NCBI RefSeq assembly: GCF_002078875.1
Contig: NC_034421.1
Span: forward strand, 14,300,781-14,364,780
Length of the DNA stretch: 64,000 nt
Source: Numida meleagris
Lineage: Eukaryota > Chordata > Aves > Galliformes > Numididae
Reading direction: 5' to 3'
The stretch's first letter is position 1. Every line of letters begins with the position of its first letter. Below are positions 50,101 through 61,693 of the stretch, one piece after another. The position numbers were made by a program, and so were the translations under genes. Below the pieces are notes generated by a model. That model was not told the origin of the DNA, ran no database searches, and worked only from the letters and a program-made list of their open reading frames with translations.

Positions 50101-52784
50101 AGGTGAGACACCAGCCTCACTGCAGAGCTGTCTGACCACAACCACAGGGGACTGGCAGGAGGTGATTCACCTGAACACATTCACTGGTCACAACAGTCAC
50201 AAATGCTGCCTTCTTCCCAAAGGCAATGGGGACAGTTGTCTTCTGGCTGGGTTACAAGTCCTAGGACATGCCCTTCTGCTGTCCTCAGATATTTCAAGGC
50301 TTTATACAGAGAGGTGTCAAAGAGACAGTGGGCACTTTTCCAAGAAATAGTATGTTGATAAAACACGACCCAGAAAGAAAATGTTTTCCCTAGCATGGAC
50401 AGCAGATCTTTTGCCTTTCTGTGACTGTCTTTATGTGACTGTGAGACAAGAGACCTCTGCTGCACAAACACCCTTCTCAATTAAGGCTCAGTTTCAAGAA
50501 AAGGCAGTGGGGGGAGGGGTCTTCAGCACTTCCAGTTGAATAACTGAGTTATCAAGACTCAACAGCCACCTTTGGAAAACAATATCACCTGTCAAATAAG
50601 GCCTAAAGCAGCTGAACTTCAGAGTTTGAACCCTTCCATGTAGTCAGCCTGGAATTACATCTTTTATATTAAAGTGAATATTTAAAAAAAAGAAAAAGGA
50701 AGAAAGAATGAAAGAAAATCAGGACTGCTATTCTTTCCTGTGTTTTCCCAGCACCAGCGCTACCTTGTGCAAAACTGCAGGAGCCCTTCAACCAATCTGC
50801 TTTTTGTAGAAAGGGTGGCAGATTTACAGCATCATCTGAGGCCCCAGCGTGTCACAACTCTGTCACCTCCCTAAAGGCCAGGAGAGGGGTGGCAAAAGGA
50901 AATGCCACCAAGCCCAGCAACAAAGAGACACCATTAGAGATGTCACAGCCATGGGCCCACACTGCACGTGACATGGACAGGCCAAGCCTCCCCCCCAGCC
51001 CTTACCGAGTGAGACACAGATGCCCCGCTTGGTGAGTTCCTGGATCACCTCACTGCTCCTCTTTATCTCTGGGGCCAGGGTGACAATCCGGACACAGTCC
51101 AGGGATCCGTACATAGCAAGCAAGTCCTGGAAGGCATTTTCCTCGAAGGTGCGGATGTAGTTCTCTGGGTGTGCCCCCCTCTTCTCTTTGCTGATGAATG
51201 GCCCTTCCAGGTGAGCCCCTGCTCAAAGGGAAACAGTGTCATCTTTCTTCCTCTCTCAGCCAAGGACTAAGAAACCTGCTGTGTCCATCCTGCTCCAGCC
51301 AAGCTCTTGCCATTCTCCCACAGTAAAGCAGAGTTCAGGTAACTCAGAGCTCAGTACAGCAAAAGACGCAGCACTGGCCAGCCCCACAGCCAAACTCCAT
51401 CAAACCCCATAGGGCTGATGGCAGAGTGCACAGCAAAGGCTGGGGACACGTGGAGGGAGACAGCAGGTCTGCGCCCACCTACGTATCCTTCCCACCAAGA
51501 GAGCTTCTGTTCCCAACTATGCTGTTCCTAAAATGATTCTTTCTCCTTGAAAAGGATAATCATCGTCCTAGAGTAGCCACCAAACAGTACAGCAAGGGGC
51601 AAAGTCACTTACCCAGGATACCAGCTCCATGAGCTCCACCATCTCTTACACTGATCTGGGGAAGAATCTACAGAAAGGGGTTTGTCAGACACCTCACATA
51701 CACAGTACTGCCAAAGCAACCCAACCTTGGACCCGCACAGAGCTGCACCACCAGGGATGAAAAGCTAAGCAGCTCACAAAGGAAAAGCAAGCTGCAAGCC
51801 CCATTGTGCAAGGAAGCTACCTGCTGGCCTGGGAAACACCACTGCCTCAGTGGTCTAAAGCTTAAGGGCAAGAAATCTGGGGCTGGAGTTCAGCTCCTTA
51901 TGCCCACGGCTCTTCCACCATAGCAGCTGTCTCAGTCTCTGAAGATGAGACACTGCAGAACCACCGTTAGCCCTCTCGTATCAGCCTCAGCCTTCAGCTC
52001 TTTATCACCCTAAGGACGAGAGGCAGAGGAAGTCACTCACCTGATGGTACACAGATGGAGGGGATGTCACCAGGGTAGGACAGAAGGAGGTCACTCCATG
52101 GGAGAGTATCTTCTGACTGACCAGGTCAATCCCTGATCCGAAGTCACCTGTAGCCAGAGAGAAGTCCACCCCAAAGCCTCCTGCGTGGTGAACAAAACAA
52201 AGGTGAAGCTGCAGCCTCCGCAGCAGCCAGGCACACGCCGCACAGAGCCCCCTCCTCAGCCAGGGCTCAACAGGGCACTGGGGCAGCGCCTGATGATTCC
52301 CAACCCCAAAACCCTGCAGAATCATTAGGGGTGAGCAGAGCAAGCTTCGCACGGCGCAGACTGGAAGCGAAGGGCTCCACCAATGCTTCTCCTGACCTGT
52401 ATTCCCGAGGTTCTGCTGGTGCAAACCCAGCCAACGCCATCCGTTCCCCCGCCAGCACAGGGGAGGGGGCTACGGCGTGCACCTTACCGTTGATCTGCAC
52501 GTCGATGAAACCCGGGGCGAGGATGCAGCCCTTGCAGTCCAGCCGGACGTCGGCAGAACCCTTCTCGTCGAAGAAGAGCTTCTCGGGGTTCAGGATCTTC
52601 CCCTCCCGCACCCACAGGTCCTCCCTGCGGGGAGGCCGCGCTCACTCAGCGCCCGGCAGCGCTCGCACGGCGCAGCCCCGGGCCGAGCCGGGCTCACTCA
52701 CCGCTGCAGGCGGCTGCCCCGCAGGAGCCGGCAGTTGGTGAACTGCGCGATGGGAGCGTCCGACACGGATTTGTTGGAGGGCAT
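47138..52784 (-). CDS. AMDHD2: N-acetylglucosamine-6-phosphate deacetylase
   Basis: It removes the acetyl group from GlcNAc-6-P to give GlcN-6-P and acetate, feeding back into the hexosamine pathway in the cytosol. Coding exons: 52784-52702, 52624-52488, 52180-52041, 51667-51613, 51218-51006, 49978-49890, 49541-49397, 49141-49034, 48345-48277, 47707-47606, 47226-47138. All are GT-AG, phases are consistent, total 409 residues, the same length as human AMDHD2. Family landmarks: [42 protein letters not shown] with metal ligand Glu143, SLGHS with His211, [13 protein letters not shown] with His232, [20 protein letters not shown], and [10 protein letters not shown] with catalytic Asp294. These fall at the human residue numbers. 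The stop TGA is at 47140-47138. The N-terminus FTNCRLLRG is also typical. Intact and probably functional. An untranslated exon precedes it (ends 53037; ATG exon starts 52805). Confidence 0.97.
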
Positions 52785-53036
52785 CGTCGAGCCGAGAGAG
52801 CCGACCTGCAACGGGGCAGCCTGAGGGCAGGGCCCTGCGGAGGGGCGGGACCGCGGAGCTGGCGGTCGGGCCGGACCGGACCGGGCCGAGCCTAAGCTCC
52901 TCCCCGCGGCTCCGGGCCCACGCACAGACCAAAGGCCGAGAGCCCGAGACCGCCAGCTCGGCTCAACCAACCCCAGCCCCGCCGGCGGAGGGCAGCAGGC
53001 AGCGGGGGGCGGGGCGGGGCGGGGAGCGGTGCTTAC

Positions 53037-53170
53037 CCCGCGGCGCCGCCTGTCCCCTCACGTGAGCGCTGCGAACGGCCGCCCCGCCCGGCACGTGACC
53101 AGCCATCGGGCGCCGCCATCTTGGGAAGGGCGCGGCGGGGCGCCGCCATCTTGGGGAGGTCGCGCTTTCT
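53037..53170 (-). promoter_or_regulatory. AMDHD2 promoter with two CACGTG boxes and two YY1-type boxes
   Basis: CpG-rich and TATA-less. An untranslated exon ends at 53037 (CGCGG|gtaagc). CACGTG lies at 53059-53064, within the perfect palindrome tcacgtga, and at 53092-53097. The sequence cgccgccatcttgg occurs at 53111-53124 and again at 53141-53154, exactly 30 bases apart. The GCCGCCATCTTG core is the YY1 consensus often found at transcription starts. CACGTG boxes bind USF, MYC/MAX or MITF/TFE factors. Confidence 0.75.
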
Positions 53171-53214
53171 GCGGAGAGGGAGGGGACGGGGTTAGTGCCG
53201 CTTCTCCACAGCCC

Positions 53215-53282
53215 CTGGTGGGCGGGGGTTGGACTAGATGAGTTTAGAGGTCTTTTCCAACCGTCATGGTTCTATGATTCCG
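53215..53282 (+). mobile_element. CR1 3' terminal fragment
   Basis: ggttggactagatgagttta, then aggtcttttccaaccgtcat and ggttctatgattccgta: the last part of a CR1 copy, about 60-130 bases upstream of the AMDHD2 promoter boxes. Confidence 0.85.
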
Positions 53283-53409
53283 TATCCAAGCTCCTATGGG
53301 GGCTGGCAGAAGCATACGTTGGTGTTTCCCTGCAGCGTGCAGTAGGGTTGGTGAAACGCTCTTGGGAACGTCTGCTGAGCACCAGCAGGGAGGGACGTGT
53401 TTCCTGAGG

Positions 53410-53508
53410 AAACCCATCTCAAACAGGGCATTTCCAAACGGAGCAGGATGGAACAAGATGAAACCCATCTCAAACAGGGCATTTCCAAACGGAGCAGGAT
53501 GGAACAAG
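53410..53508. repeat. 51-bp perfect tandem duplication
   Basis: The 48 bases starting aaacccatctcaaacagggc at 53410 recur identically at 53461 (period 51; copy 2 covers 53461-53508). Confidence 0.9.
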
Positions 53509-56500
53509 CAGGAGGGAGGCAGCGGGCGCTCATCTCCCTGCACGGACCACAGGAGCCATCTCCTTGTTGCCATGTCCCTGCTTCCCACACAGCTCCTGCT
53601 GCCTCTTGCCTTGTGCTCAGATTATAAATTCTTGGGGCAGAGTCTTTTTTCCATTGCCTTTGTGCTGATTCCAGTTTGGAGCCCCTTAGTGCAGAAGGTG
53701 GCCTAGAGGATCAGCCCTGAAGGACTCGAGGACAGGCTGAGCCAGCCCCGGCTGCCTTCACCTTCCCCAGTTCTCTGTGTTACCAGCTCTTGCATCACCC
53801 AGACAAGGCTGCTGCAGCCCCCGCTGAGCCACGGCGCGGCCCTTGGCCCGTGCTCGCTGTCAGATCTCTCTCACGTCTCCGTGCTGCACTCCCCAGTGTT
53901 GCTGAGCAAGCAGCCGCCCTACGCTGACGCCATTTAAATGGCGTGGAAACGTTACATTTGAGTATTCTAATTTTATCAGGCAAAGTTCAAAGGCCTGGGA
54001 GGTCAGACGAGAGAGATTAGTGGTTCCTAATGGCTTTTAAGTCTGAAATTGTGAATAAGTAACTCTGGCTTGAATGGCTACAGCAGACTCATTCCTCTCC
54101 AGGGAATTAGGAGTCTGCCTGGAGGAACTGCTCTGCTTTGTCCTCGTGCATTGCACACGCATGTGACTGCCTGATGCAGGCATGCTGTACCACCTGGGGC
54201 TGATGGGCCCTGTTCTCTGTGAAGGGAAGCAGTGCTGCAGGCCATGCTGCATCCCGCTCATGGTTATTTACTTCTTGAGTGGTAACGCCAGGCAGATGCA
54301 GGTCTGCCAGTTGCTGAAGGACCGGCTGATCCTCACCCCAAAGAGCTGGCAGACTGCGTGCTGCAAAGCGTGTACCTGCTCAGAAATCTGGCTAGGCACA
54401 AGGCTACACCGCAATAACTACACTAAGAAAATAAAATTATAATTGTTTACTGGCTCAGCAAAGTAAGGTTTCTGGAACCCCTCACTTCACTGTTCCATTC
54501 TCAGCTTCAGGGAAGGGAAGTTAACTGTCACCTGGACACGTAAATCATGATTTCTTTTAAATGTTACTTCTAAGCTGACAGCATTGCTGTAGGCAAGCTC
54601 TTCCAGTCATCTGACAAGTCTGCAGCAGCCTGGGAGAGAAGACAAAGTGTGTTCTGTGCCTTAACTGCCAGCCCCGGGCTGTCCTCACCAGCACACCATG
54701 CCACCAGTGGTCCTTCTGATGTCTGCAGTCTCTGTGGGCAGAAGGGAAATCATATCTGACCGCCAGAACGTTAAAGGCAAGTGCTGTGCTTTGTTCTAAT
54801 TAGGGCAGCACCCCCACCAAACTCCGTATTTACTCCTAGGTGTCTGCTTGTAGACACTTTTCCTTCCATTCTCTTTGCTCTGTGGTGCTGCAGCAGTGTC
54901 CAACCAACGCTCCCGCTCTTGTGTTTATCTAGTTTCAGTGTCCCACAGTGTTGCAGAGTCAATTATCTTGTCAGGGTCTGTGTCTAAGCAGGGTGCTGAT
55001 GTGAGCTCCTCTGATGAATCATGTTGAGAAAAGATAAACGAAGTGAAATGTAATGGTCCATGAACATAACATCCCCGTCTAGCCAGGAAGTTAATTTAGA
55101 GATCAGCATTTAATACTATACTTATTCCATATGTTGGTGCTTGTCTGCACAACAAAGCTACCTTTTAGTGTCAGCAGGATACCAGTAAAGGCCATTGAAA
55201 TGGAGAACAATGTTAGTTTATCCCAAGAAAATTAGACACAGCCTGGTTTGGGGAATGTGAGGCTAGGAATTGCTTCACGTGGGTTTTGTTCATTGTAGTT
55301 GAATTATCCATCCGCAGGGGCACCCAGCAGCACATCAGCGAGAATGTCTTACGGCTTTGCTATAGGTGAAGAGACTCCAAAACCAGAGGATTAGAAAATG
55401 AATCCTAAAAATGTATCGCAGGCCTGCTTATTCAAGCCAAGAACTTTCTAAGGGGAGAAGCACCCTTTCAAACAGCTGAATTCAGATGTCAAAAGGCACA
55501 CGGAGCACCCAAATGGCCTACAGCCAAACAGAGCGTTCTCACATGCATGTACATGCTGACAGACTTGTGACAGTAGTTTTCCTTGGCAGTGGAAGAAACA
55601 TCCAGGTAGTTACACGTAGTAATGTCCACTATAAAAGATCTTGCCACGGGGTCCATCCTGCCAACAGCTTCAGCAAACCGCTGGGCAACAAAGGGATGCA
55701 AAACATCTACAGTGAAAGCCAGAAGTGAACCACTGAATCGTAACACTGGAAGGTGGCCCTGACATCCCTCCGTACTGCTGGATGAACAAACAGAACAGCC
55801 TGTTCTGAGACAACAGGTATGGAAATTTGCCTCATCGATGCTGTGGGTGCGTCACCTGGCCCAACTTTGTCATCCATCTGCCCCACTTAAGGATTATCCC
55901 TTTGGATGCTCTGTCTTTATTTCTCAGAATTAAACCAACCCTGCCTTACCTCACCAAGAATCGCACACTCCTCCTCTAATAATCTCATGCTCTTTCCCTC
56001 CACTGCCCCGGTAACAGGCTGAGGGAATCACAAGCTGTAGCTTCACTTGCTTTTCCCTTAGCAAATCATTTCCTTTTCAGGTCAAGTTATTTTTAACCTG
56101 GCTCAATTCCCAAATCAGATTCGCTGCCTCGCCACATGAAAAGCTGTAGCAGCACGTTTGGGAGAAACAGGGGAGCACTCACTACAGATGTGAACAAAGG
56201 TACAGGTACCAGAGCAAGGAGGGCTTAGGATAGCTCTGCTGCCAAAAGAAATGCTTGTGGAGGTGCAGATTTGGATTCTCGTTTTTCACACGTATTCCCA
56301 CAGAGATCTGAAAATTGTTCTAATGAACAGGGACCAGAGATGCTGCTCATATCTGTGAGCTGGAAACCCTGCCGACCCTGGGAGCTTCAGGGATTGCCTA
56401 AGATTAATCCTCAGCCCGAGAGAGACAAAGCCATTACAACAAGGTGGTCATCACCCTGTGCTGTGTGAGGCCACCCCGTGAGCCTCTCCCCTCAGAATGA

Positions 56501-59464
56501 AGCTGGACACTGCATGAACAGCTAAATCCAGATCACTGACAAAAAAAATACAGTGCTACCTCCATTTCGCTACAAAACTGCAGCAGAGACTGTTTAGCAT
56601 CACATCAGAACTGGAGTAAAGCTGGAAATGGGATCCAGATGTTCAGCGGCACATGCAGCTTTCTCCTTAGGTATACACCTTCCTGCAGCTCTCACTGCTT
56701 GGCTTGGTTTACACTATTCTGCTCGGCGCTGCTCACTCCCAATCCCCTGAAATGCATCAACCACAGGTACCTAGGGGAGAGGAACAGGGGTTTCTCCAAC
56801 CAGGAGTTACTTTATTGCAATTAATTTTCAGATGTATTTGAATTTACTAAAGCAGTCCTAAAAAGCAGTCACTGACCAACCCAGGTAGGTTCTGCTTCTA
56901 CAACAGAGCATTAAATAATTTAAAAAAATCACAGCCTTTGGAGGGAAAAAAGCCCAAAAATATGAAAGCTAACAAAGAGAAAGGTCAGCAAGCTCTTCCA
57001 ACGCATTGTCTATGCTGACAGCATCTGAGAGCAGGCATCCCTCGCCCTTACCTAGCTTGAACTGACTGCTAATGGACATTACCCTCTGCTGCTGCTGCAG
57101 AGCCATTCTGTTCTGTTCTCTCTGCAGGGCTGACTCACTCTGCAGTGCACGCAATCTGCCACATTACAGAGAACTATTTATGCGCCAGTAGACGCCACCT
57201 CTTTTCAGTCAGGCACGCTGCGAGGCTGTCATTTCATGGTCTGGGGCTGCCCGCTCTGCTCTTCCAAAGCAAAGTCAGTCCCTGGTAGATGGGACTGCAC
57301 TCAGATCTAGCAAAAAACCTGTTAGGAAATGAAGGAAAGGGACTGAAAGGTCTGTAATTTTCTTCGTACCTTGAATCACCTCAGAAATCTGATGACACAG
57401 TAGCATCACCAGAGGACTTGAAATGCAAGTTTTCACCTGGGAGTCACCAATGAGGATCTAGAGCACGGCTGTAACAGGAAACAGTCGAGACTATGGAGTT
57501 AGATTGTTAATTTTACTCCTGGTGTATGTGCAGGTACTAATGCAAGGCAATCCTTTCCCTATGCATAATAACCCTGGCTTTTGTTTTATACTGTTCTCAC
57601 GATTTGCGTGGGTTTATAAACATCGAGAAAGGCTTGGCGTTCCGAGGCACAAATCAAGCTGCTGCTGATGGCATTTTATCTGTATTTGGTTATGTAAGTA
57701 TCTATCACGATTCTAAGCCTGGTAACTGATACTGTGGCATGCTGCACCGGGATCCGAATGAGTTCCTACAGACTGGTGCCTTTAAATTGCTTTTATTCTC
57801 CTAGAGATGAGCGCTAGCACAAGTATTTGGTTGCTCCCAAATACACGTTTCCTTATATTCTTCTCATCTGGCTAAAAGCAAGGCTGGCAGCATGTCCTCT
57901 TCGAAGGCAGATCTCAAATGATTTCAGCCAGCCAGGCCCTTCTCCTGCCACCCAAGCACAGTGCATCTCCTCTCACTAAGCAGCATCCCTCCCAGAGAGC
58001 CCGAATCCACCGTCACCTCTCCCAGCTGCACACTGTGCCAGGCTCTTTGCAAAGCCCTCACTGCAATCACCGCAAGGAGAGCTTCGTACACTATAGTTTC
58101 CAGCAGTGTTCAGAACACCTGAGAAAACATAGCTCACAGGGTTAGAGTCCACTGCATTTCCTTAGGAAAATGGGAATCTATGTGATTCAGATCAGGAAAC
58201 GCTAAAGAAACATTTTCCTCCCCATTCAGTGCTGCTGCAGACATGCAGGGCTTTCCACAAACCAGCTCACATCTCTGTACCGCCGAGCACTACTGACAGC
58301 ATTGCTGAGACTGCCCTGAAGTCAAGCCACATGAAACACAAAAGCCACAGTACGCTCCAGCCCAGAGCCAAGCAGCTGACAGCCTATCACATGAACCCCG
58401 GCAGACATCTTTTAGCAAACAAACCAGTTAATTCGTTCATTATTAGTGATAAGCAACAATACTGCCGAGCGGTCCCTAGTTTAGGGATAAGCTGCTCTGA
58501 AGGCCCACGGGTTCCTACCAGGCCTGGCGAGTGCTCCTGCCAGGTTAGAAGCTACAGGGGTGATGCTCAGCAGCTCCACAGCACGGCCACACCACCAGCC
58601 AGGTTGACAGATCATCCTGCACTCCCCAGCTTCATTTGATTACCAAGATGCTGCTACATATCTAAGTATATTGTTAAAATTCTCGCTTAAATCAGAAAAA
58701 GCTTTTTCTGTTCTCCAAACTATTTAAGATTAAGGCCACATACTTCCCAAATGCAATCAGCTGCATCAGATGTTCCCCCAAACTACATCACATTTGCAAG
58801 TACTAGCTTCGTAAGGGTCTAACACACAGTTCCCACATGAGCTCCAGCATTGTTTTGGGACATCCACAAACCCCACAGACAGGAGAATATTGCTTCACTG
58901 TTTTCCAGCTGCAACAGCAGACCTCCCAGCCTGAACGCTCCTGATTTTTAGCCCCGTTTTTAAACCCGTTTTGTTGATGAGACAGTTGTGCAGGTACTCT
59001 AACATTAATTCACGCTAACAGTGCAGCTTCCCTGCCAGCCAAGCTCCTGCACAGCAATCAGAAGGACAAACTGCCCAGGGGATGCTCAGCAGCCCCTGCT
59101 CCTTGTCACACACAGCAGTTCGTACCCTTCCTCCCTCACTGTGACTGGCCAGGGCACGCAGCTGCCAGCCATGCAGCACTGCTGTGTGACACACAGCAAA
59201 GTGCCACTTGATCAGGCAGAGGCCGAGCACCGAGAGCACTGCAGCAGCCCAGCACTCTGCTCACAAGCACAGCCCAGGCAGCAGACAGCAGCAGCATTCA
59301 TTGCTCTTTGCCCAGGAAGAAATGCTTTAAGCAGTCCTCAGCAACTTCCACATGCACTCAGTCACTTCAAAGGACCTGCCTCCCCCTCAGAGAGCCCCTC
59401 CTCTTCCTAAAGGAGCAGCAAAATCAGAGGCAGGAGAGTCATTACAGCAATGTAGTGAGGAAGT
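53509..59464. other. Intergenic, no supported gene
   Basis: Short ORFs only. A minus-strand segment at about 57150-57054 ends at a strong donor (AAGCTAG|gtaagg) and reads MALQQQQRVMSISSQFKL, but no partner exon was found. Confidence 0.4.
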
Positions 59465-59470
59465 TTTATT
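59465..59470 (-). terminator. Polyadenylation signal of ATP6V0C
   Basis: Plus tttatt gives AATAAA on the minus strand, 625 bases after the stop codon. This sets a 3' UTR of about 0.65 kb, which includes a T/TG-rich tract at about 60021-60054. Confidence 0.65.
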
Positions 59471-60094
59471 TGGAAACATCGTATAAGTTTGTAACCCAAC
59501 AGTGGGTGCACAACTCTGATGCCAGAGCATACGCAGTTACTACTGAAACACGGGAGTGTTTCGGACAATTGCTGTAATAAAACACAAAATTCTCATACTC
59601 CAATACCATGACACTACAGCAATCTTTAGAATCAAAGTTACATCCAAGGAATTCTCTGCACTTACAATTGACCCCACAGTGTAATCTACCTATATATAAG
59701 ATTAATATATATAGCATGGGAAATTGAAAATCTTTGCTCCATAGATGTATGAACATGTCAAGTCTTTTATAAATAAACATCCAGTGAAGAGAAAAATTAC
59801 ATTTCTAGTTCATATTTATACATAAAGTACTAACAGCAATGGGTGGAAAATTGCACGCAGGCCACCCCAAGCCACGCAGCAGGCTTGGAGCTGCCCAACC
59901 AATTTAATATTGAATTACACACATGACGGACAAGTCACTAACGTACATTGCGCATTTACAAGAGATCAACTACCAAATTGGGACAACTGTACACATTGGA
60001 GAGACCATTTCCATTCTGGAGCTTTGTTGTTTTGTTTTGTTTTTTTTTTTTTAAATGTTGATTTGTTACATCTCTTTACATCATACTGCGACGT

Positions 60095-61693
60095 TTACTT
60101 TGTGGAGAGGATAAGGGCAACAATGAGGCCGTAGAGACCCAAGACTTCAGCGAAGATCAAAATGAGGATCATGCCCACAAATAACCTGGGCTGCTGCGCT
60201 GTTCCCCGTACACCTGCATCACCCACGATGCCAATGGCAAAGCCAGCAGCCAGACCGCTGAGGCCCACGCTCAAGCCAGCACCCAGCTGAAGAAAGCTCC
60301 TGTAGGACAGATGAAAAAAAGTTTCAGTGGCAAGCGACAGGACATGACCCTCTGTCTTCAGGCTAAACTTCTGCCTCGCCTCTCCCCAAAGAGAGGGAAA
60401 GCTAACATCTAAAGAACACCTCTTTCTTGCAGAAAGATCTCCTATACTCATTTAAGCAAGCACAGCACATCCCATGAAGTAGATGACTCCTAGCTCTAAT
60501 ACTTACACAAGCTCTGCTAGATCCTGTCCAGCTGCTGCTCACATACTGCTCCTTCAGGGAGGGCTGCTCAGCTGCTGCAGAGGCACTTCATGCAGCCCCA
60601 GGCCGGAGCTGGGCTCACTCCAGCCATTCCCACTAACACCTGTCCCACTGATGTGCAGCCTATCAATGGCTGCTTCTCCTTCCTGCCTTTAGCAACCATA
60701 TTGCACAGCCATGGCATACACTGGTGAGAAGTTCTGCACTACAAGAGTTGCACAGGGAGTTAATATGGACACGTCAGTCGGGGATGCTCTGGCTTTCTGG
60801 GTGGGGTGCCTGAAGAGCAGTCCTTAGGGTCTGACGTAACTGCAAAGGAACATTTCAATCTGCTATTTCTTAGATAAAGGCTTACAGCTCAGCCTACCAC
60901 AATGCTCATCTGCAATTGCTTGTACAGCAGCACGGCTACCTGCTCTGCTAGGCCTCAGAGGCATTGTTTTATTCTGACATCAGTCAAGCTAGTTCCAGCT
61001 ATTCTCAGAAGCTGAGCAGATTGAGTTTCAGACTATAGCTGGTATAGAGGTACAATGCATAGCCTGAGGATTGATTTACCAGCACGTAAAGAAGCAAGCA
61101 ACATTAATTATTCACTTGCATCTCCCAGGCAACAGGAAAGCTATTTAGACACCTTGATTAACTCTTGAGAAGACCTGCATACTCCATCTCTGGGACGTGA
61201 CACCATGAAACGAACTCAGGCCCCCACCCCCTGACTGTGCACTACTTCTTTGGAGCCATAAACCACGACACTGTACCTCACAATACTGCGTCTGCTTTGT
61301 CAGCTAACACATTGCTTTGACTGATGCTAAGACACTGGGTAGGACAGCTGCTATCCAGCTGGCATTCTTGAGGTCAACTTGGGAGCATTCAGCTCCTACA
61401 GCAACCTGCACTGTCTTTCCAGAAAGCTTAATGCAAAAATCTACCCATTCCACAGCATCCAAGTGTTGCCAGAACAAATTTAAACAAAACTCACAGGTAC
61501 AGAACTTACTTGAATAGTGTGATAGTTGGTGAAAGGGCATTGGCAATGAGGACCGCCACTACGAGGCCATAGATAGCTATAATACCCGCCATGACAACAG
61601 GAATAATTGACTTCATGATGAGCTCAGGCCTCATGACAGACATGGCCGCAATACCCGTGCCACTCTTCGCAGTTCCATAAGCGGCTCCCAAGG
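60095..61693 (-). CDS. ATP6V0C: V-ATPase 16 kDa proteolipid subunit c (5' exon outside window)
   Basis: Forms the c-ring of the membrane V0 sector that carries protons into lysosomes, endosomes and secretory vesicles. Exons 61693-61510 and 60299-60095 join in phase 2 (AA|G, Lys), ending TAA 60097-60095. They encode all but the first 25-30 residues. The frame starts [20 protein letters not shown], includes helix [20 protein letters not shown], and after the junction [20 protein letters not shown]. The last helix has [13 protein letters not shown] with the proton-carrying Glu, then ends ALILSTK. Apart from the loop LSPTITLF between helices 2 and 3 and one Leu for Gln (MRPEL), it reads as the mammalian protein. 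No exon 1 candidate exists between 61694 and the right edge, so intron 1 exceeds 2.3 kb. Confidence 0.97.

Noticed and set aside
52331..52741. Plus-strand ORFs over the AMDHD2 CpG island
   Set aside because: Antisense to AMDHD2 exons 1 and 2, explained by high GC content.
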